A stretch of DNA of 64,000 bases from Anaeromyxobacter diazotrophicus (GTDB lineage: Bacteria > Myxococcota > Myxococcia > Myxococcales > Anaeromyxobacteraceae): positions 124,001-188,000 of the forward strand of contig NZ_BJTG01000003.1 of NCBI RefSeq assembly GCF_013340205.1. The letters run 5' to 3'. The notes below the pieces were generated by a model. The model ran no database searches. It saw nothing but the letters and a program-made list of their open reading frames with translations, and had not been told where the DNA came from. Positions 17,712 through 27,414 of the stretch are shown here, piece after piece (position 1 is the stretch's first letter; each line of letters opens with the position of its first letter). The translations under genes and the position numbers were made by a program.

Positions 17712-18374
17712 TCAGTGCGTGTGGAAGCCGCTGAACGTGGCAGACACCTCGGGAGCCGAGCCCGGCGAACAGGTCTCGCGCTCGAACGCGTCTCCCTTCC
17801 AGCATCCGCGATACGAAACGGAGACGTACAGCTGCTCTTCGTCGCCGACGACATAACGGGCGCCGTGGACCACCCGAGCGTAGCGATGAACCTGGGCCTC
17901 ACCGGAGTTCCAGTCCTCACCGGATGGGGCGCGCCATCCAGAGCTCCAGTATTCGACCGCTCGGGTTTGCCACCGTGGCATGAACCCGGGCGGCAACGCG
18001 GTGACTCCGCTCGGACCAGGAAAGGCGATCGCCTCCTGCCAGCCCTGCGTCTGGGTGGGAAACCATGGAAACGCGAAGACCTCCAGGTCGGTCAGGACGA
18101 ATGGACCGTGCGCCACGGCGAAGCACGTCCTGTTGGGCGCACCGCGCCCTGGCGAGCAGGGGATCGCGTTCTGGGTCGCGCCGGTGATCGCGCCCGTTTC
18201 GGCGTCGTTCGCGTTCCGTGCGTCATCGGGGAGGCCCTGCGCTGCGTCGCGCGTCGTCGCGACGGGTGAGCGATTGCGGGCGCTCGCAGAGTCGGCGGTT
18301 CGGCCTGAGCATGCAGCGGCCGCTGCCATCAGCACGGAGATCGCGACGCGGCGGATGGCGCTACCGAGTGTCAC
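17712..18374 (-). CDS. Predicted lipoprotein of unknown function
   Basis: A 220-residue protein starting at GTG with GGGAGGGG upstream and overlapping the end of the RND gene by 14 bases. The signal ends in AAAAACSG, with the lipidated Cys at 22, so it is membrane-anchored in the periplasm. The mature part has a low-complexity linker, then a compact domain rich in Trp and Tyr (VFAFPWFPTQTQGWQEAIAFPG, AVEYWSSGWRAPSGEDW) and four cysteines that could form two disulfides. I recognise no family. Being sandwiched between the pump and the patatin-like protein suggests a helper to one of them. Confidence 0.75.
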   Translation of the reverse strand: MTLGSAIRRVAISVLMAAAAACSGRTADSASARNRSPVATTRDAAQGLPDDARNANDAETGAITGATQNAIPCSPGRGAPNRTCFAVAHGPFVLTDLEVFAFPWFPTQTQGWQEAIAFPGPSGVTALPPGFMPRWQTRAVEYWSSGWRAPSGEDWNSGEAQVHRYARVVHGARYVVGDEEQLYVSVSYRGCWKGDAFERETCSPGSAPEVSATFSGFHTH

Positions 18375-21300
18375 GGCCCCTCCCGGTGAGCGCCGGCGGC
18401 TGGCCGGGGCCGGTCCCTGTCGGCGCGAGCGCCTCCTGCTCGGGCGCCGCCGCGTGCTCCCACTGGACGATCTTCAGGTCGCGCACGAAGACCGTGTAGA
18501 GGAGCGGCACGAGCCCGAGGGTGATGAACGTCGCGATGGTGAGGCCGCCGATCTGCGCGTAGCAGAGCGGCTCCCACAGCGGCCCTCCGTGCGCCGCGAG
18601 CGGGATGAGCCCGAGCACGGTCGCGCCCACCGTGATCATCACCGGACGGAGCCGCACGATGCCGGCCTCGATGAGCGCGTCCTCGAGCGCCGCGCCTCGG
18701 TGGTGCGCCTCCTCGATGAAGTCGAAGAGGACGATCACGTGGCTCACGATGACACCCACGAGGCTCGCGATCCCGAGGAAGGCCATGAAGCCGAAGCTCT
18801 GGCGCATGACCGCGAGCATGACGATCGCGCCGACCGCGCCGTAGGGGATGGCCGCGAACACGAGCAACGGCTTCACCGCGCTGTCGAACTGCAGGAGGAG
18901 CGCGAAGTAGATGAGGGCGCAAGACGCGGCCATGAGGACCGCCAGCTCGCCGAACCCCTTCTGCTGCTCGTCGAACTCCCCGCCGACCTGGAGGCGGTAG
19001 CCGGTCGGGAGGCGGGCCGTGATGGCGTCTATGGCCGGTCGGGCGGCCGAGAGGACCTCGGACGGCAGCGAGCCGGGGAGCGGGTAGGCGGAGACGGTGA
19101 TGGTCCGGACCTGGTTGCGGCGGAACATCTTGGACGGCCGCAGCTCGCGCTCGAGCCGGGCCACCTGCCGGATCGGCACGCTGTGCGGGCTCGTGCTGGA
19201 GAACGCGTACACGTTCGCCAGGTCGGAGAGGCGGGCCCGGTCCTCGACCCGCAGCCGGGCGACGATGGGGATGAGCCGGTCGCCCTCGCGGAACGAGCCG
19301 ACTGGGATCCCCGACACCGCCGCCGAGGCGGAGGCGGCCACGTCGAGGCGGCTCACCCCGGAGATGTTGGCGCGGTCGTCGTCGATCGCGAGGTGGGTGA
19401 GCAGCCCCGGCGGTCCCCAGTTGTCGCGCACGCGCGCCGACGTGGGCGCCGCGCGGAGCGCGTCGGAGACCTCGCCCGCGATCTTGCGCAGCGTGGCGAC
19501 GTCCTCGCCGGACACCCGGATCGACACCGGGATTCCGACGGGCTTGCCGGTCTCGAGCTGGCGGATGTCGCAGCGGGCCCCGGGGATCCGGGAGAGCGCC
19601 GCCTGGATGGGCGCCACGAGCTCGCGCGTGAAGTGCTTGTCCGTCACCTCGACGAGGATCTGGGCGTAGTTGAGCTGCTGCTGCTCCGGCTCGATCGAGA
19701 ACCAGAACCGCGGGCCGGCGCCACCCACGAAGGTGGTGAGCGTGCGCAGGACGTCCTCGTGGCCGTGGTGCTTGCCGAACTTCTCCGCCTCCTCGCGGAT
19801 GACGCGCTCCGCCTCGGCGGCGGCCGCGTTGGTGACCGAGAGCGGCGCGTCCTCGGGCACCCAGACGTCGACGTAGGACAGGTACTGCAGGTCGGTCGGG
19901 AAGAACCCGGTCTTCAGACGGGAGAAGACGAACCCTCCCGCCAGGAGGATGACGAGCGAGCCCGCGAGCACGAGCTTCCGGTGGCCGAGCGCGGCCAGGA
20001 TCGTCCGCGAGTACCACCCCGTGAACCCCGCCCGCCGCCGCTCCTCGATCGGCCGCTCGGCCTTCTTCGGGGCGTGCACGATCCCGAACGCGATCAGCGG
20101 GATGAACGTGAACGTGATGATGAGCGCCGCGACGAGGTTGACGGTCATCACGATCGGCAGCGAGTGCAGGAATCTCCCGGTGTCGCCCGAGAGGGCCAGG
20201 AACGGCAGGTACGCGACGATGTTCGTGAGCGTGGCGAAGAATATCGCGCGCACGAGCCGCGTCGGGCCGATCCAGGCGGCGGTCTCGCGCGGCGTGCCTT
20301 CGGCCAGCTCGCGCTGGATGGCGTCGCCCGCCACGACCGGCATGTCGACGAGGAGCCCGAGCGCGATGATGAGGGTGGCGATCGACACCTGCTGGAGGTC
20401 GACGCCCAGGAACAGCATCGCCCCGAAGGACATGGCGATGGTGAGCGGGATCGACGCCGCGATGAGGAGCGCCGTGCGCCAGCTCCAGAAGCCGAGCAGC
20501 GAGACGGCCACCACCAGCACGATCGCCTCGTAGAGGCTCACCATGAACAGGTCGATGTTCTCCTTCACCTGCCGGGGCTGATCGCTGGTCCGGGCGATGA
20601 TGAGGTCGGGCGGGAACTTGCGGCGCAGCTTCTGGAGCGCCTGGTCGACGGCGTCGCCGAACTGGCCGATCTGCTGGCCCGAGCGCATCTGGACGGCGAG
20701 GGTGATGGCCCGGTCGCGCTGCCAGTGCCCGTCGCGATCGCGCGCGACCAGGTAGTTGAGGTAACGGGGCGGGCTCTCGTAGCCGCGCGAGAGCGTCGTG
20801 AGGTCGCGGAGCCGCAGCGGCGTGCCCCCCGTCGAGCTGCCGAGCATGAGGTCGTCCATGTCGCGGAAGCTCCGGTCACGGACGTTCGGGTCGATGACGA
20901 CGTGCCGGTCGCCGGTGTCGAACGCGCCACCGGGCACGGTCAGGTTCCGGCCGACGAGCGCGGCCACGAGGTGCGACGGCTGGAGCTTCGCCTCGGCGAG
21001 TCGCTGCTGGGCGTAGTCGACGAAGATGCGCTCCGGGAGGACGCCGCTGCGGGTCACCTTGGCGACGATCGGGGTCCTGTCCACGGGCGAGACGAGGACG
21101 CTCTGCAGGTTGCGCTCGATCTCGTGCGAGAAGTCGTCGAGCTGTCGGTACGTGTAGAGGTCGCCCGCCACGGCCGCCAGGCGGTCGGGGGCGTGGGCCG
21201 GGTCGCGGACGAAGATGGGTCCCCAGGCGTCGGGGTGCATGTCGGTGTTGCCGAGGCGCTCGCGGACGAACGCGCCGGTGTACTCGCGGAGCTGCGCGTC

Positions 21301-22020
21301 CGTGCGCGCCGTCGCCAGGTCGAGGCCGATGCAGCCGGCCGCGGAGACGGGGCGCGCCTCGGCGGCCACGCCCTCGCGCAGCGCCTGGGCCGCGAAGAGC
21401 GACACCGGACGCTCGACCGTCGCCGCCGAGACCGTTGGCGGGAAGCAGTAGAGCGCGGTGACCCGCTCCGAGGCGGGGGCGCCGGCGCGCACCTGCTCGA
21501 TGGCCCTGCGCAGCGCGAGGCCCCGGATGCGGAGCTCGGCCTCGCCGACCTTCGGGCTCGCCACGGTGAGCATCAGCGCCGCCGTGTCGCCGAAGTCGCT
21601 CACCCAGGTCACCGGGCCGGCGCCGTTCGGCAGGTCCGTGAGGTGCGTCACGCGCTGGCCGATGTCCGCGAACTGCTCGACGGTGTCGCTCACGCTCTCG
21701 TCGAGGTGCACGAGGAGGACGGCCACGCCGTCGCGGGTGGTGGACTCGATCTTCTCGATCTTCGAGTTGCCGGAGACCGACTGCTCCATCTTGCGCGTGA
21801 CCAGCTCCTCGACCTTGTCCGCGGCGATGCCCGGCCAGGGGCAGATCGCCAGGCCGACCCGCACCGGGATGTCCGGGTCCTTGCGCTTCGGCATCTTCTG
21901 GTACCCGGCGACGCCGGACGCCAGCGTCAACACCAGGAGCGCCCAGGCCACCTGCCGGTGGCGTACGAAGAAGCGGGCGATGTTCGACCGCCCCTGCTCG
22001 TTCTGCGGTCCGTGCGTCAT
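18361..22020 (-). CDS. RND-family efflux permease, unusually long
   Basis: A 1219-residue inner-membrane transporter of the AcrB/CzcA superfamily, about 170 residues longer than usual. It has the N-terminal helix and porter-domain start (QKMPKRKDPDIPVRVGLAICPWPGIAADKVEELVTRKMEQ), two sets of TM helices (493-700 and roughly 1040-1190), and a second porter region. An insertion of about 80-100 residues lies near 200-300 (GCIGLDLATARTDAQLREYTGAFVRERLG). In TM4 the usual Asp-Asp pair is VDMPVVAGD, so Asp559 is followed by Met560. Its ATG overlaps the adaptor stop (ATGA). With the adaptor and TolC it forms a tripartite pump; the substrate is unknown. Confidence 0.9.
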   Translation of the reverse strand: MTHGPQNEQGRSNIARFFVRHRQVAWALLVLTLASGVAGYQKMPKRKDPDIPVRVGLAICPWPGIAADKVEELVTRKMEQSVSGNSKIEKIESTTRDGVAVLLVHLDESVSDTVEQFADIGQRVTHLTDLPNGAGPVTWVSDFGDTAALMLTVASPKVGEAELRIRGLALRRAIEQVRAGAPASERVTALYCFPPTVSAATVERPVSLFAAQALREGVAAEARPVSAAGCIGLDLATARTDAQLREYTGAFVRERLGNTDMHPDAWGPIFVRDPAHAPDRLAAVAGDLYTYRQLDDFSHEIERNLQSVLVSPVDRTPIVAKVTRSGVLPERIFVDYAQQRLAEAKLQPSHLVAALVGRNLTVPGGAFDTGDRHVVIDPNVRDRSFRDMDDLMLGSSTGGTPLRLRDLTTLSRGYESPPRYLNYLVARDRDGHWQRDRAITLAVQMRSGQQIGQFGDAVDQALQKLRRKFPPDLIIARTSDQPRQVKENIDLFMVSLYEAIVLVVAVSLLGFWSWRTALLIAASIPLTIAMSFGAMLFLGVDLQQVSIATLIIALGLLVDMPVVAGDAIQRELAEGTPRETAAWIGPTRLVRAIFFATLTNIVAYLPFLALSGDTGRFLHSLPIVMTVNLVAALIITFTFIPLIAFGIVHAPKKAERPIEERRRAGFTGWYSRTILAALGHRKLVLAGSLVILLAGGFVFSRLKTGFFPTDLQYLSYVDVWVPEDAPLSVTNAAAAEAERVIREEAEKFGKHHGHEDVLRTLTTFVGGAGPRFWFSIEPEQQQLNYAQILVEVTDKHFTRELVAPIQAALSRIPGARCDIRQLETGKPVGIPVSIRVSGEDVATLRKIAGEVSDALRAAPTSARVRDNWGPPGLLTHLAIDDDRANISGVSRLDVAASASAAVSGIPVGSFREGDRLIPIVARLRVEDRARLSDLANVYAFSSTSPHSVPIRQVARLERELRPSKMFRRNQVRTITVSAYPLPGSLPSEVLSAARPAIDAITARLPTGYRLQVGGEFDEQQKGFGELAVLMAASCALIYFALLLQFDSAVKPLLVFAAIPYGAVGAIVMLAVMRQSFGFMAFLGIASLVGVIVSHVIVLFDFIEEAHHRGAALEDALIEAGIVRLRPVMITVGATVLGLIPLAAHGGPLWEPLCYAQIGGLTIATFITLGLVPLLYTVFVRDLKIVQWEHAAAPEQEALAPTGTGPGQPPALTGRGRDTR

Positions 22021-23141
22021 GGCGCCTCCGTCGGCAGCACCTCGATGTGCTCGCCATCGACGACCATCGAGGCTCCGGTCGTCACCACCCGCTCGCCGCC
22101 GGCGAGGCCGGCCGTGACCGCGACGCGGTTCCCCACCACGTCGCCCACCTCGACCTGCCGCAGCTTCACGCGCTCATCCGGGCCGGCAGTCTCGACCACC
22201 ATGACCGCGAAGTGATCCCCCCCGCCCGCCCCTGGCACGAAGGCGGTGAGCGGCAGGAGCGCGACGGGATGCTGCCCGGCCGCGCCCGAGAGCTCGACCG
22301 AGGCGATCATGCCCGGCTTCCAGACGCGGTCGACGTTCGGGATCTCCACCTCCACGTCGAAGTTGCGCGTGACGGAATCGGCCACCGACGCGATCCGGCT
22401 CACCCGCGCCGTGAACGTCCGACCCGGCAGTGCGTCCGTGGTGACCGTGACCGGCAGCCCCGGCTTGACCGCCTGGAGCGCGACGTCCGGCAGGCCGAGG
22501 ACCACCTTCACGCTGCTGACGTCGCCCACCACGAAGGCCGGGATGCCCGGCCCCATGTAGGAGCCCGGCTCCGCGTTCTTCTTCAGCACCTCGCCGTCCA
22601 CGGGCACGACGAGCGCCGTGTCCCGCAGGCCGATGCGCGCCTCCTCCAGCGCCGCCTCCGCGGTCGCGAGCTGCGCCCGCGTCGCGTCGCGCTGGGCCGT
22701 CGCGGCCTCCATGTCGGTTCGCGCGATGCTCTGGGAGGCGAAGAGGCGGGTCGCCCGCTCGAAGTCCAGCCGCGCCTTCTCCGCCGCCGCCCGCGCCGCG
22801 GTGACCTGGCCCGTGGCCTGGCCCACCTTCTCGCGGTACTCGGCGTCACGGAGCCGGGCGACCACGTCGCCGCGCCGGACGCGATCGCCTTCCCCGAGGG
22901 CGCGCGACCCCCCGTCGCTCGTCCGGACGGTCATGAGGGTCGTCACGTAGCCGGGCCCTCGGAACGAGAGCGGCACCGTCGCCTTCGGCTGCGCGACCGC
23001 CGAGTACACCACCTTGCCGCTCGCGCCGGCCGCGGAGCTGACGACCTCGACCCGGACGGCGGGAATGGGCTTGGACGGCGCCCGCTGCGAGCAGCCCGCG
23101 AGCACGCAGGCGCAAGCCAGGAAGTAGCTAATCGTCTTCAT
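22017..23141 (-). CDS. RND periplasmic adaptor (membrane fusion protein)
   Basis: A 374-residue lipoprotein. ATG 23141 is chosen because it follows GAGAGGA and starts a lipobox signal (MKTISYFLACACVLAGC, Cys17); the longer frame back to 23249 begins in the upstream gene. Domain order is the adaptor standard: first half of the barrel-sandwich (GEGDRVRRGDVVARL), a coiled-coil hairpin (VTAARAAAEKARLDFERATRLFASQSIARTDMEAATAQRDATRAQLATAEAALEEA), lipoyl second half (VPVDGEVLKKNAEPGSYMGPG), beta-barrel and membrane-proximal domain. It bridges pump and TolC. It overlaps the upstream gene by 14 bases and the pump gene by four, so coupled translation is likely. Confidence 0.9.
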   Translation of the reverse strand: MKTISYFLACACVLAGCSQRAPSKPIPAVRVEVVSSAAGASGKVVYSAVAQPKATVPLSFRGPGYVTTLMTVRTSDGGSRALGEGDRVRRGDVVARLRDAEYREKVGQATGQVTAARAAAEKARLDFERATRLFASQSIARTDMEAATAQRDATRAQLATAEAALEEARIGLRDTALVVPVDGEVLKKNAEPGSYMGPGIPAFVVGDVSSVKVVLGLPDVALQAVKPGLPVTVTTDALPGRTFTARVSRIASVADSVTRNFDVEVEIPNVDRVWKPGMIASVELSGAAGQHPVALLPLTAFVPGAGGGDHFAVMVVETAGPDERVKLRQVEVGDVVGNRVAVTAGLAGGERVVTTGASMVVDGEHIEVLPTEAP

Positions 23142-24534
23142 TGCCGACGGTCCTCTCGAGTTCAGCGGCCGCCGACCAGTAGCCGGCGAGCGCATCGGTG
23201 AAGTCGTGCCGGGCGCCCGACAGCCGGGCCTCGGTGCGGAGGACGTCACGCAGGATGGCGGCGTTCTCCTTGTATCGGTTGCGATCCATGTCGAGGCTCG
23301 CGCTGGAGGCGTCCGCCTCGAGGCGGGTCGCCTCGAGCAGCGCAGCGGCGTCCTTCAGCGCCCGCCAGCGCTGGCCCACCTCGACGGCGATCTGCTCCTC
23401 CGCCTCCTCGCGGCCCTGGCGCGCCTGCTCTCGCTCGTGCGCGCGCTCGGCCGCCTCGTGGCCCTTGCGTCCCCAGTCGAACGGCTCCCACGAGAAGAGG
23501 ACCCCGACCGTGGCGACCTCATCCGGCAGCACGCGGGTGTTCTGCAGCCGGGCGTAGGACGCCGTGAGGGAGACGTCGGGGATCCAGCCTGCCCAGGCGA
23601 GCTTCCGCGCCGTCTCCGCCTGGACGGTCCGCAGCGCGGCCGCGCGGATCTCGGCGCGCGAGGCGTGGGCGCGCTCCCGGGCCGCGTCGAGGGTGAGCCC
23701 GGCCGCGGGGGCGGCGAGCTCCGAAGGGTGCGAGACCCGGAGCGGCGTCGTCACGTCTCGCCCCATGAGCTGGTTGAGGTGCTCGCGCTGTGTCGCCAGG
23801 CTGCTCTCCGCCTGCGCGAGCCGCTGGCGCTCGCGGGCGAGCCGCGCCTTCACCTCGAGCGCGTCCGGGCGGAGCACGACCCCCTCCGCGAGGTAGCGAT
23901 CGGTGACCGCGTCCAATTCCGCGACGGCGCGGACGAGGTCGCGGAGCGCCTCGATCCCCGCCTCCGTCGCCGAGAGCTGGTAGTAGGTCGTCCGCACCCC
24001 CGCCGCGACGCGCTGGCGCTCCCGCCGGACGTCCTCCCGGGCGATGCGGCCATCGAGCTGCAGCACCTCCAGGCCGAGGCCGATCCGGTACTGCTGCGTG
24101 AGCGGCTGGCTCGCGGTCGCCACCGCGACGAGGGAGTAGTCGCCCGGAACGGACGCCTTCGAGGCCGTGGGCGGGACCGGGCCGAGCTGCGGCAACGTCC
24201 CCAGGGAACCGGCCGGGAGGGTGAAGTCGAGCGAGTTCGAGCGTGAACCGAACGCGTCGAGGTGGAGCCCAGGGAGCCGGCGCGTGCGCAGCGCCGCCTC
24301 GCGCTCTCCGGCCTTGTCGACCTCGCGAGCGGTGCTCGCGAGGAGGTGGTTCTGACGCTCGGCCGTCGCGATGGCGTCGTCGAGCGTGAGGAGCGGCGCG
24401 GGCGCGGCGTCCTGGGCCGCGGCCGGGATTGCGGCCACCAGGACCGCGGCGAGCGCGGCGGAGCGAGGAAGGGAGATCGCGCGGCGTCCCTCCCCGCGGT
24501 GATGCCGTCGTAGATCCCGGTCGTGGACTGTCAT
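23128..24534 (-). CDS. TolC-family outer-membrane efflux protein
   Basis: A 468-residue protein starting at ATG 24534 with GAGGGTGA upstream (GTG 24558 is an alternative). After a basic N-region there is a signal peptide ending AAIPAAAQ. The mature protein shows the two-fold repeated OEP architecture: LTLDDAIATAERQNHLLASTAREVDKAGEREAALR as the first coiled helix pair, strands (GDYSLVAVATASQPLTQQYRIGLGLEVL), then a second half that begins LTLDAARERAHASRAEIRAAALRTVQAE and ends with a long helix (RNRYKENAAILRDVLRTEARL). Trimers make the outer-membrane channel of the pump. First structural gene of the operon; 200 bases separate it from the regulator gene upstream. Confidence 0.9.
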   Translation of the reverse strand: MTVHDRDLRRHHRGEGRRAISLPRSAALAAVLVAAIPAAAQDAAPAPLLTLDDAIATAERQNHLLASTAREVDKAGEREAALRTRRLPGLHLDAFGSRSNSLDFTLPAGSLGTLPQLGPVPPTASKASVPGDYSLVAVATASQPLTQQYRIGLGLEVLQLDGRIAREDVRRERQRVAAGVRTTYYQLSATEAGIEALRDLVRAVAELDAVTDRYLAEGVVLRPDALEVKARLARERQRLAQAESSLATQREHLNQLMGRDVTTPLRVSHPSELAAPAAGLTLDAARERAHASRAEIRAAALRTVQAETARKLAWAGWIPDVSLTASYARLQNTRVLPDEVATVGVLFSWEPFDWGRKGHEAAERAHEREQARQGREEAEEQIAVEVGQRWRALKDAAALLEATRLEADASSASLDMDRNRYKENAAILRDVLRTEARLSGARHDFTDALAGYWSAAAELERTVGNEDD

Positions 24535-24734
24535 CGGTTCGGTCACCCTCGAGCTCACCAGTTGGTGTGGCGTTCCGCGCGGACGCTCTGCAGCGGGCGG
24601 GCCAGGGCGAGGGCATGCGCCAAATTGCGCTGGATTGCTGACGCGCGGCGGCGGTGCTCACGCGCGCGCACCCGCATGGTGTCGGCGATCGAAGCAGAGA
24701 TGTCGCGGGGTCCGGCAGTGCCGCGAGCGGCGGG

Positions 24735-26078
24735 TCAGGCGAGCCCGTACTTCTTCAGCCGGTCGATGAGGGCGCTCCGGCTCAAGCCGAGGTTGCGCGC
24801 CGCCTTCGACTGGTTGCCGGCGACCTCCGCGAGCACGCTCGCGATCATGCTCCGCTCGATCGCGTCGAGGTGTTCCCGGAGCGTCAGCGTGCCGGACGGG
24901 GGCGCCTCGGTCTCGCCTTCCACCTCCGCCGGGCGAGGGTGCGTGAAGGCGCTCGCCGGGATCTCTCCGCCGCCGGACAGCGCGATCATCCGGGCGACGG
25001 CGTTCTCGAGCTCGCGGACGTTGCCGGGCCAGGGCGCGCGCTTCAGCTCCGAGATCAGCTCGGGCGAGAGCCGGACGTCGTGCATGCCGAAGCGCTCGGC
25101 GTAGCGCCGCCCGAACTCGGCGGCGAGCGCGGGGATGTCCTCGGGACGGTCCCGGAGCGGGGGGATGACGACCTCGACGACCGCCAGGCGGTAGTAGAGG
25201 TCCTCCCGGAACTGGCCGGCGCGCGCGCTCGCGGCGAGGTCGCGGTTCGTGCTGGCCACCACGCGCACGTCGACCCGCTCGACCCGGCCCGCACCCACGG
25301 GCTGGATCTCGCCCTCCTGCAGCGCCCTCAGCAGCTTCGCCTGGACGCTCGGCGGCAGCTCGCCGACCTCGTCGAGCACGAGCGTGCCGCCGTCCGCCTG
25401 GGCGAAGAACCCACGCCGCGCCTGGGTCGCCCCGGTGAACGCGCCGCGGGAGTGCCCGAAGAGCTCGGCCTCGGCCAGCTCGGGGGGAATCGCCGCGCAG
25501 TTGAAGCGCACGAGCGGGCCAGCCGCCCGGCGGCTCTGCGCGTGGAGGAGCGCTGCGACGAGCTCCTTCCCGGTCCCCGTCTCCCCGCGCACGAGGACGG
25601 TGATGTCCTTCGGCGCGAGCCGCTCGATGGCGGACAGCACGCCCTTCATCGCCTCCGACTCGCCGATGACGGCGCGCCCGAGGTTCCGCTCGGCGGCGAG
25701 CCGGCGGTTGCTCCGGCGGAGCGCCCGGGTCTCGAGGGCGCGCTCGAGCACCGCCCCGAGCTCGTCGACGTCGAACGGCTTCGTGACGTAATCGTAGGCG
25801 CCGGCCTTCATCGCGCGCACCGCGGTGCGCTCCGAGCCCTGGGCCGTCAGGAAGATCACCGGGAGCGAGTCGTCGCGGTGGCGGATCGCCTCGAGCAGCT
25901 CGAGCCCGTTCATCCCCGGCATGGCGTAGTCGGTGACGACCGCGTCGACCCCCTCGAGGAGCTCGAGCGCCTCGCCGCCGGAGCGCGCCAGGATGGGGTC
26001 GTGGCCCAGCGAGCGCGCGAGCTGCTTCAGCGCGACGAGGAGCGCCGGCTCGTCATCCACCAGCAGCAACTTGGACAT
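24735..26078 (-). CDS. NtrC-type sigma-54-dependent response regulator
   Basis: A 447-residue regulator starting at ATG 26078 (GGAG nine bases upstream), overlapping the kinase gene by 26 bases. The receiver domain has Asp8/Asp9, phospho-acceptor Asp50 (VVTDYAMPG), and Lys100 (VTKPFD). The AAA+ domain has Walker A GETGTGKE (165-172), the sigma-54 contact loop GAFTGA (212-217) intact, Walker B LVLDEVGELP and the arginine finger region PPLRDRPEDIP. A Fis-type HTH closes the protein (NQSKAARNLGLSRSALIDRLKKYGLA). It drives sigma-54 promoters on phosphorylation by the adjacent kinase. Position before the efflux operon suggests, but does not show, control of it. Confidence 0.95.
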   Translation of the reverse strand: MSKLLLVDDEPALLVALKQLARSLGHDPILARSGGEALELLEGVDAVVTDYAMPGMNGLELLEAIRHRDDSLPVIFLTAQGSERTAVRAMKAGAYDYVTKPFDVDELGAVLERALETRALRRSNRRLAAERNLGRAVIGESEAMKGVLSAIERLAPKDITVLVRGETGTGKELVAALLHAQSRRAAGPLVRFNCAAIPPELAEAELFGHSRGAFTGATQARRGFFAQADGGTLVLDEVGELPPSVQAKLLRALQEGEIQPVGAGRVERVDVRVVASTNRDLAASARAGQFREDLYYRLAVVEVVIPPLRDRPEDIPALAAEFGRRYAERFGMHDVRLSPELISELKRAPWPGNVRELENAVARMIALSGGGEIPASAFTHPRPAEVEGETEAPPSGTLTLREHLDAIERSMIASVLAEVAGNQSKAARNLGLSRSALIDRLKKYGLA

Positions 26079-27414
26079 GGTCGTCACTCCGGGTGCTGGG
26101 CGCGGCGCGGAGGGTGGCGATCGCGGTCGTCCCCTTCCCGGGCGCGCTCTCGTAGCGCAACCCGCCTCCGTGCTGGGTGAATATCGCGCGCGCGAGCAGC
26201 ACGCCCAGCCCCGTGCCCTCCTCGCGCGTCGTGAAGAAGGGGGTGCCGACGCGCTCGAGGACGTCGCCCGGCATGCCCTTCCCCGTGTCGCGGACGGCGA
26301 TGACGACGGCGTCCCTGTCGCGCGAGAGCGCGACGTCCACGCTGCCCCCGGAAGGGGTGGCCTCGATCGCGTTCGCGACCAGGTTGAGCAGGGCCTCCTT
26401 CAGCCGCCGCGGGTCGGCCACGAGGTCGGCGTCCCCGGTCCGCCGCAGCGCGAGTCCGGCTTCCTCGGCCCGCCCCGACATCACTGCGAGGGCCTCGTCG
26501 GTCAAGGAGCCGAGCGAGAGCGGCTCGGCCCGGATCTTGTCGAGCGGCCGCGAGAACGAGAGGTACTCGTCGAGGACGTCGCGCATCCGCTCCGCCTCCG
26601 CCTCGACGGTCTGGAGGTTCTCGCGCGCCTCGGGATCGGCGGTGGAGCGCGACGAGAGCTGCACGAGCGCCTTGATCGCGGCGAGCGGGTTCTTGAGCTC
26701 GTGCGAGAGGCGGGCGCCGAGGTGCTCGAGCTCGCGCGTGCGTGCCAGCGCCTGCTCAGCCACCTGCTCTCGAGCGCGGAGCGCATCCCAGATGCTCTCC
26801 TCGACGGTCCTCGACAGGAACACGATGTAATGCGCCGTCATCGTAGCGCTCGTGATGAGCGTGAGCGCGGCGATGGCCGCGAAGGTCGCGGGCGGGAGCG
26901 TGGGCCCGAACCAGGCGGCCGGGACGCAGCCCATCATGAACACGGCGACCCAGATGGCGGCGACGTATCCCCGGGTTCCCCGCGCCCAGCCACCCGAGGC
27001 GATGCGAGACGGTAGCGCCGTGAGGATCGCCACGAGCAGCGGGCTCCTCAGTCCTCCGAGCACCGCGATCGCGCCGATCATGGACGCGAAGCGAACGTCC
27101 TCGACGTGAGCGCGAGGGACCCGCCAGACCGTCTGGGGAGGCCGCAGGAGCACGAGCGACGAGCCGAGATAGCCGAGCAGGAAGCCCGCGGCGAGGACCG
27201 CGCGCGGGCGCGAGTAATCCGAGACCCAGACGAGCACGATGATGCCCGCCACGACAGCCGAGAGAACGGCGCCGACCCACGCTCGGCCGGGCCCGCCCCA
27301 GCGCGCGTCGGCGGCGGCGAGGTGTTCCCGCAGGGAACGCTCGAACTGGCGTCGGACGCGCACATCGGTCCCCCTTGCGAGAGGGGTGCCGGGCTCGTGC
27401 GAGGCTGAAGCCAT
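26053..27414 (-). CDS. Membrane sensor histidine kinase, partner of the NtrC-type regulator
   Basis: A 453-residue kinase. ATG 27414 is chosen as the first Met with plausible length; no good ribosome binding site is visible, so the start is uncertain. About six hydrophobic helices span 46-200, without a sizeable periplasmic domain, so the sensor is probably the membrane segment itself. A coiled linker leads to His238 in LSHELKNPLAAIKAL, then an HATPase_c domain with N box (LLNLVANAIEATPSG), G1 (DTGKGMPG), F (FFTTREEGTGLGV) and G2 motifs. It overlaps the response regulator gene by 26 bases, which makes the pair's partnership secure. The signal is unknown. Confidence 0.9.
   Translation of the reverse strand: MASASHEPGTPLARGTDVRVRRQFERSLREHLAAADARWGGPGRAWVGAVLSAVVAGIIVLVWVSDYSRPRAVLAAGFLLGYLGSSLVLLRPPQTVWRVPRAHVEDVRFASMIGAIAVLGGLRSPLLVAILTALPSRIASGGWARGTRGYVAAIWVAVFMMGCVPAAWFGPTLPPATFAAIAALTLITSATMTAHYIVFLSRTVEESIWDALRAREQVAEQALARTRELEHLGARLSHELKNPLAAIKALVQLSSRSTADPEARENLQTVEAEAERMRDVLDEYLSFSRPLDKIRAEPLSLGSLTDEALAVMSGRAEEAGLALRRTGDADLVADPRRLKEALLNLVANAIEATPSGGSVDVALSRDRDAVVIAVRDTGKGMPGDVLERVGTPFFTTREEGTGLGVLLARAIFTQHGGGLRYESAPGKGTTAIATLRAAPSTRSDDHVQVAAGG

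Noticed and set aside
24600-24640. TTTGGCGC text as sigma-54 promoter for the TolC gene
   Set aside because: GC of the -12 box is one base off the required spacing.
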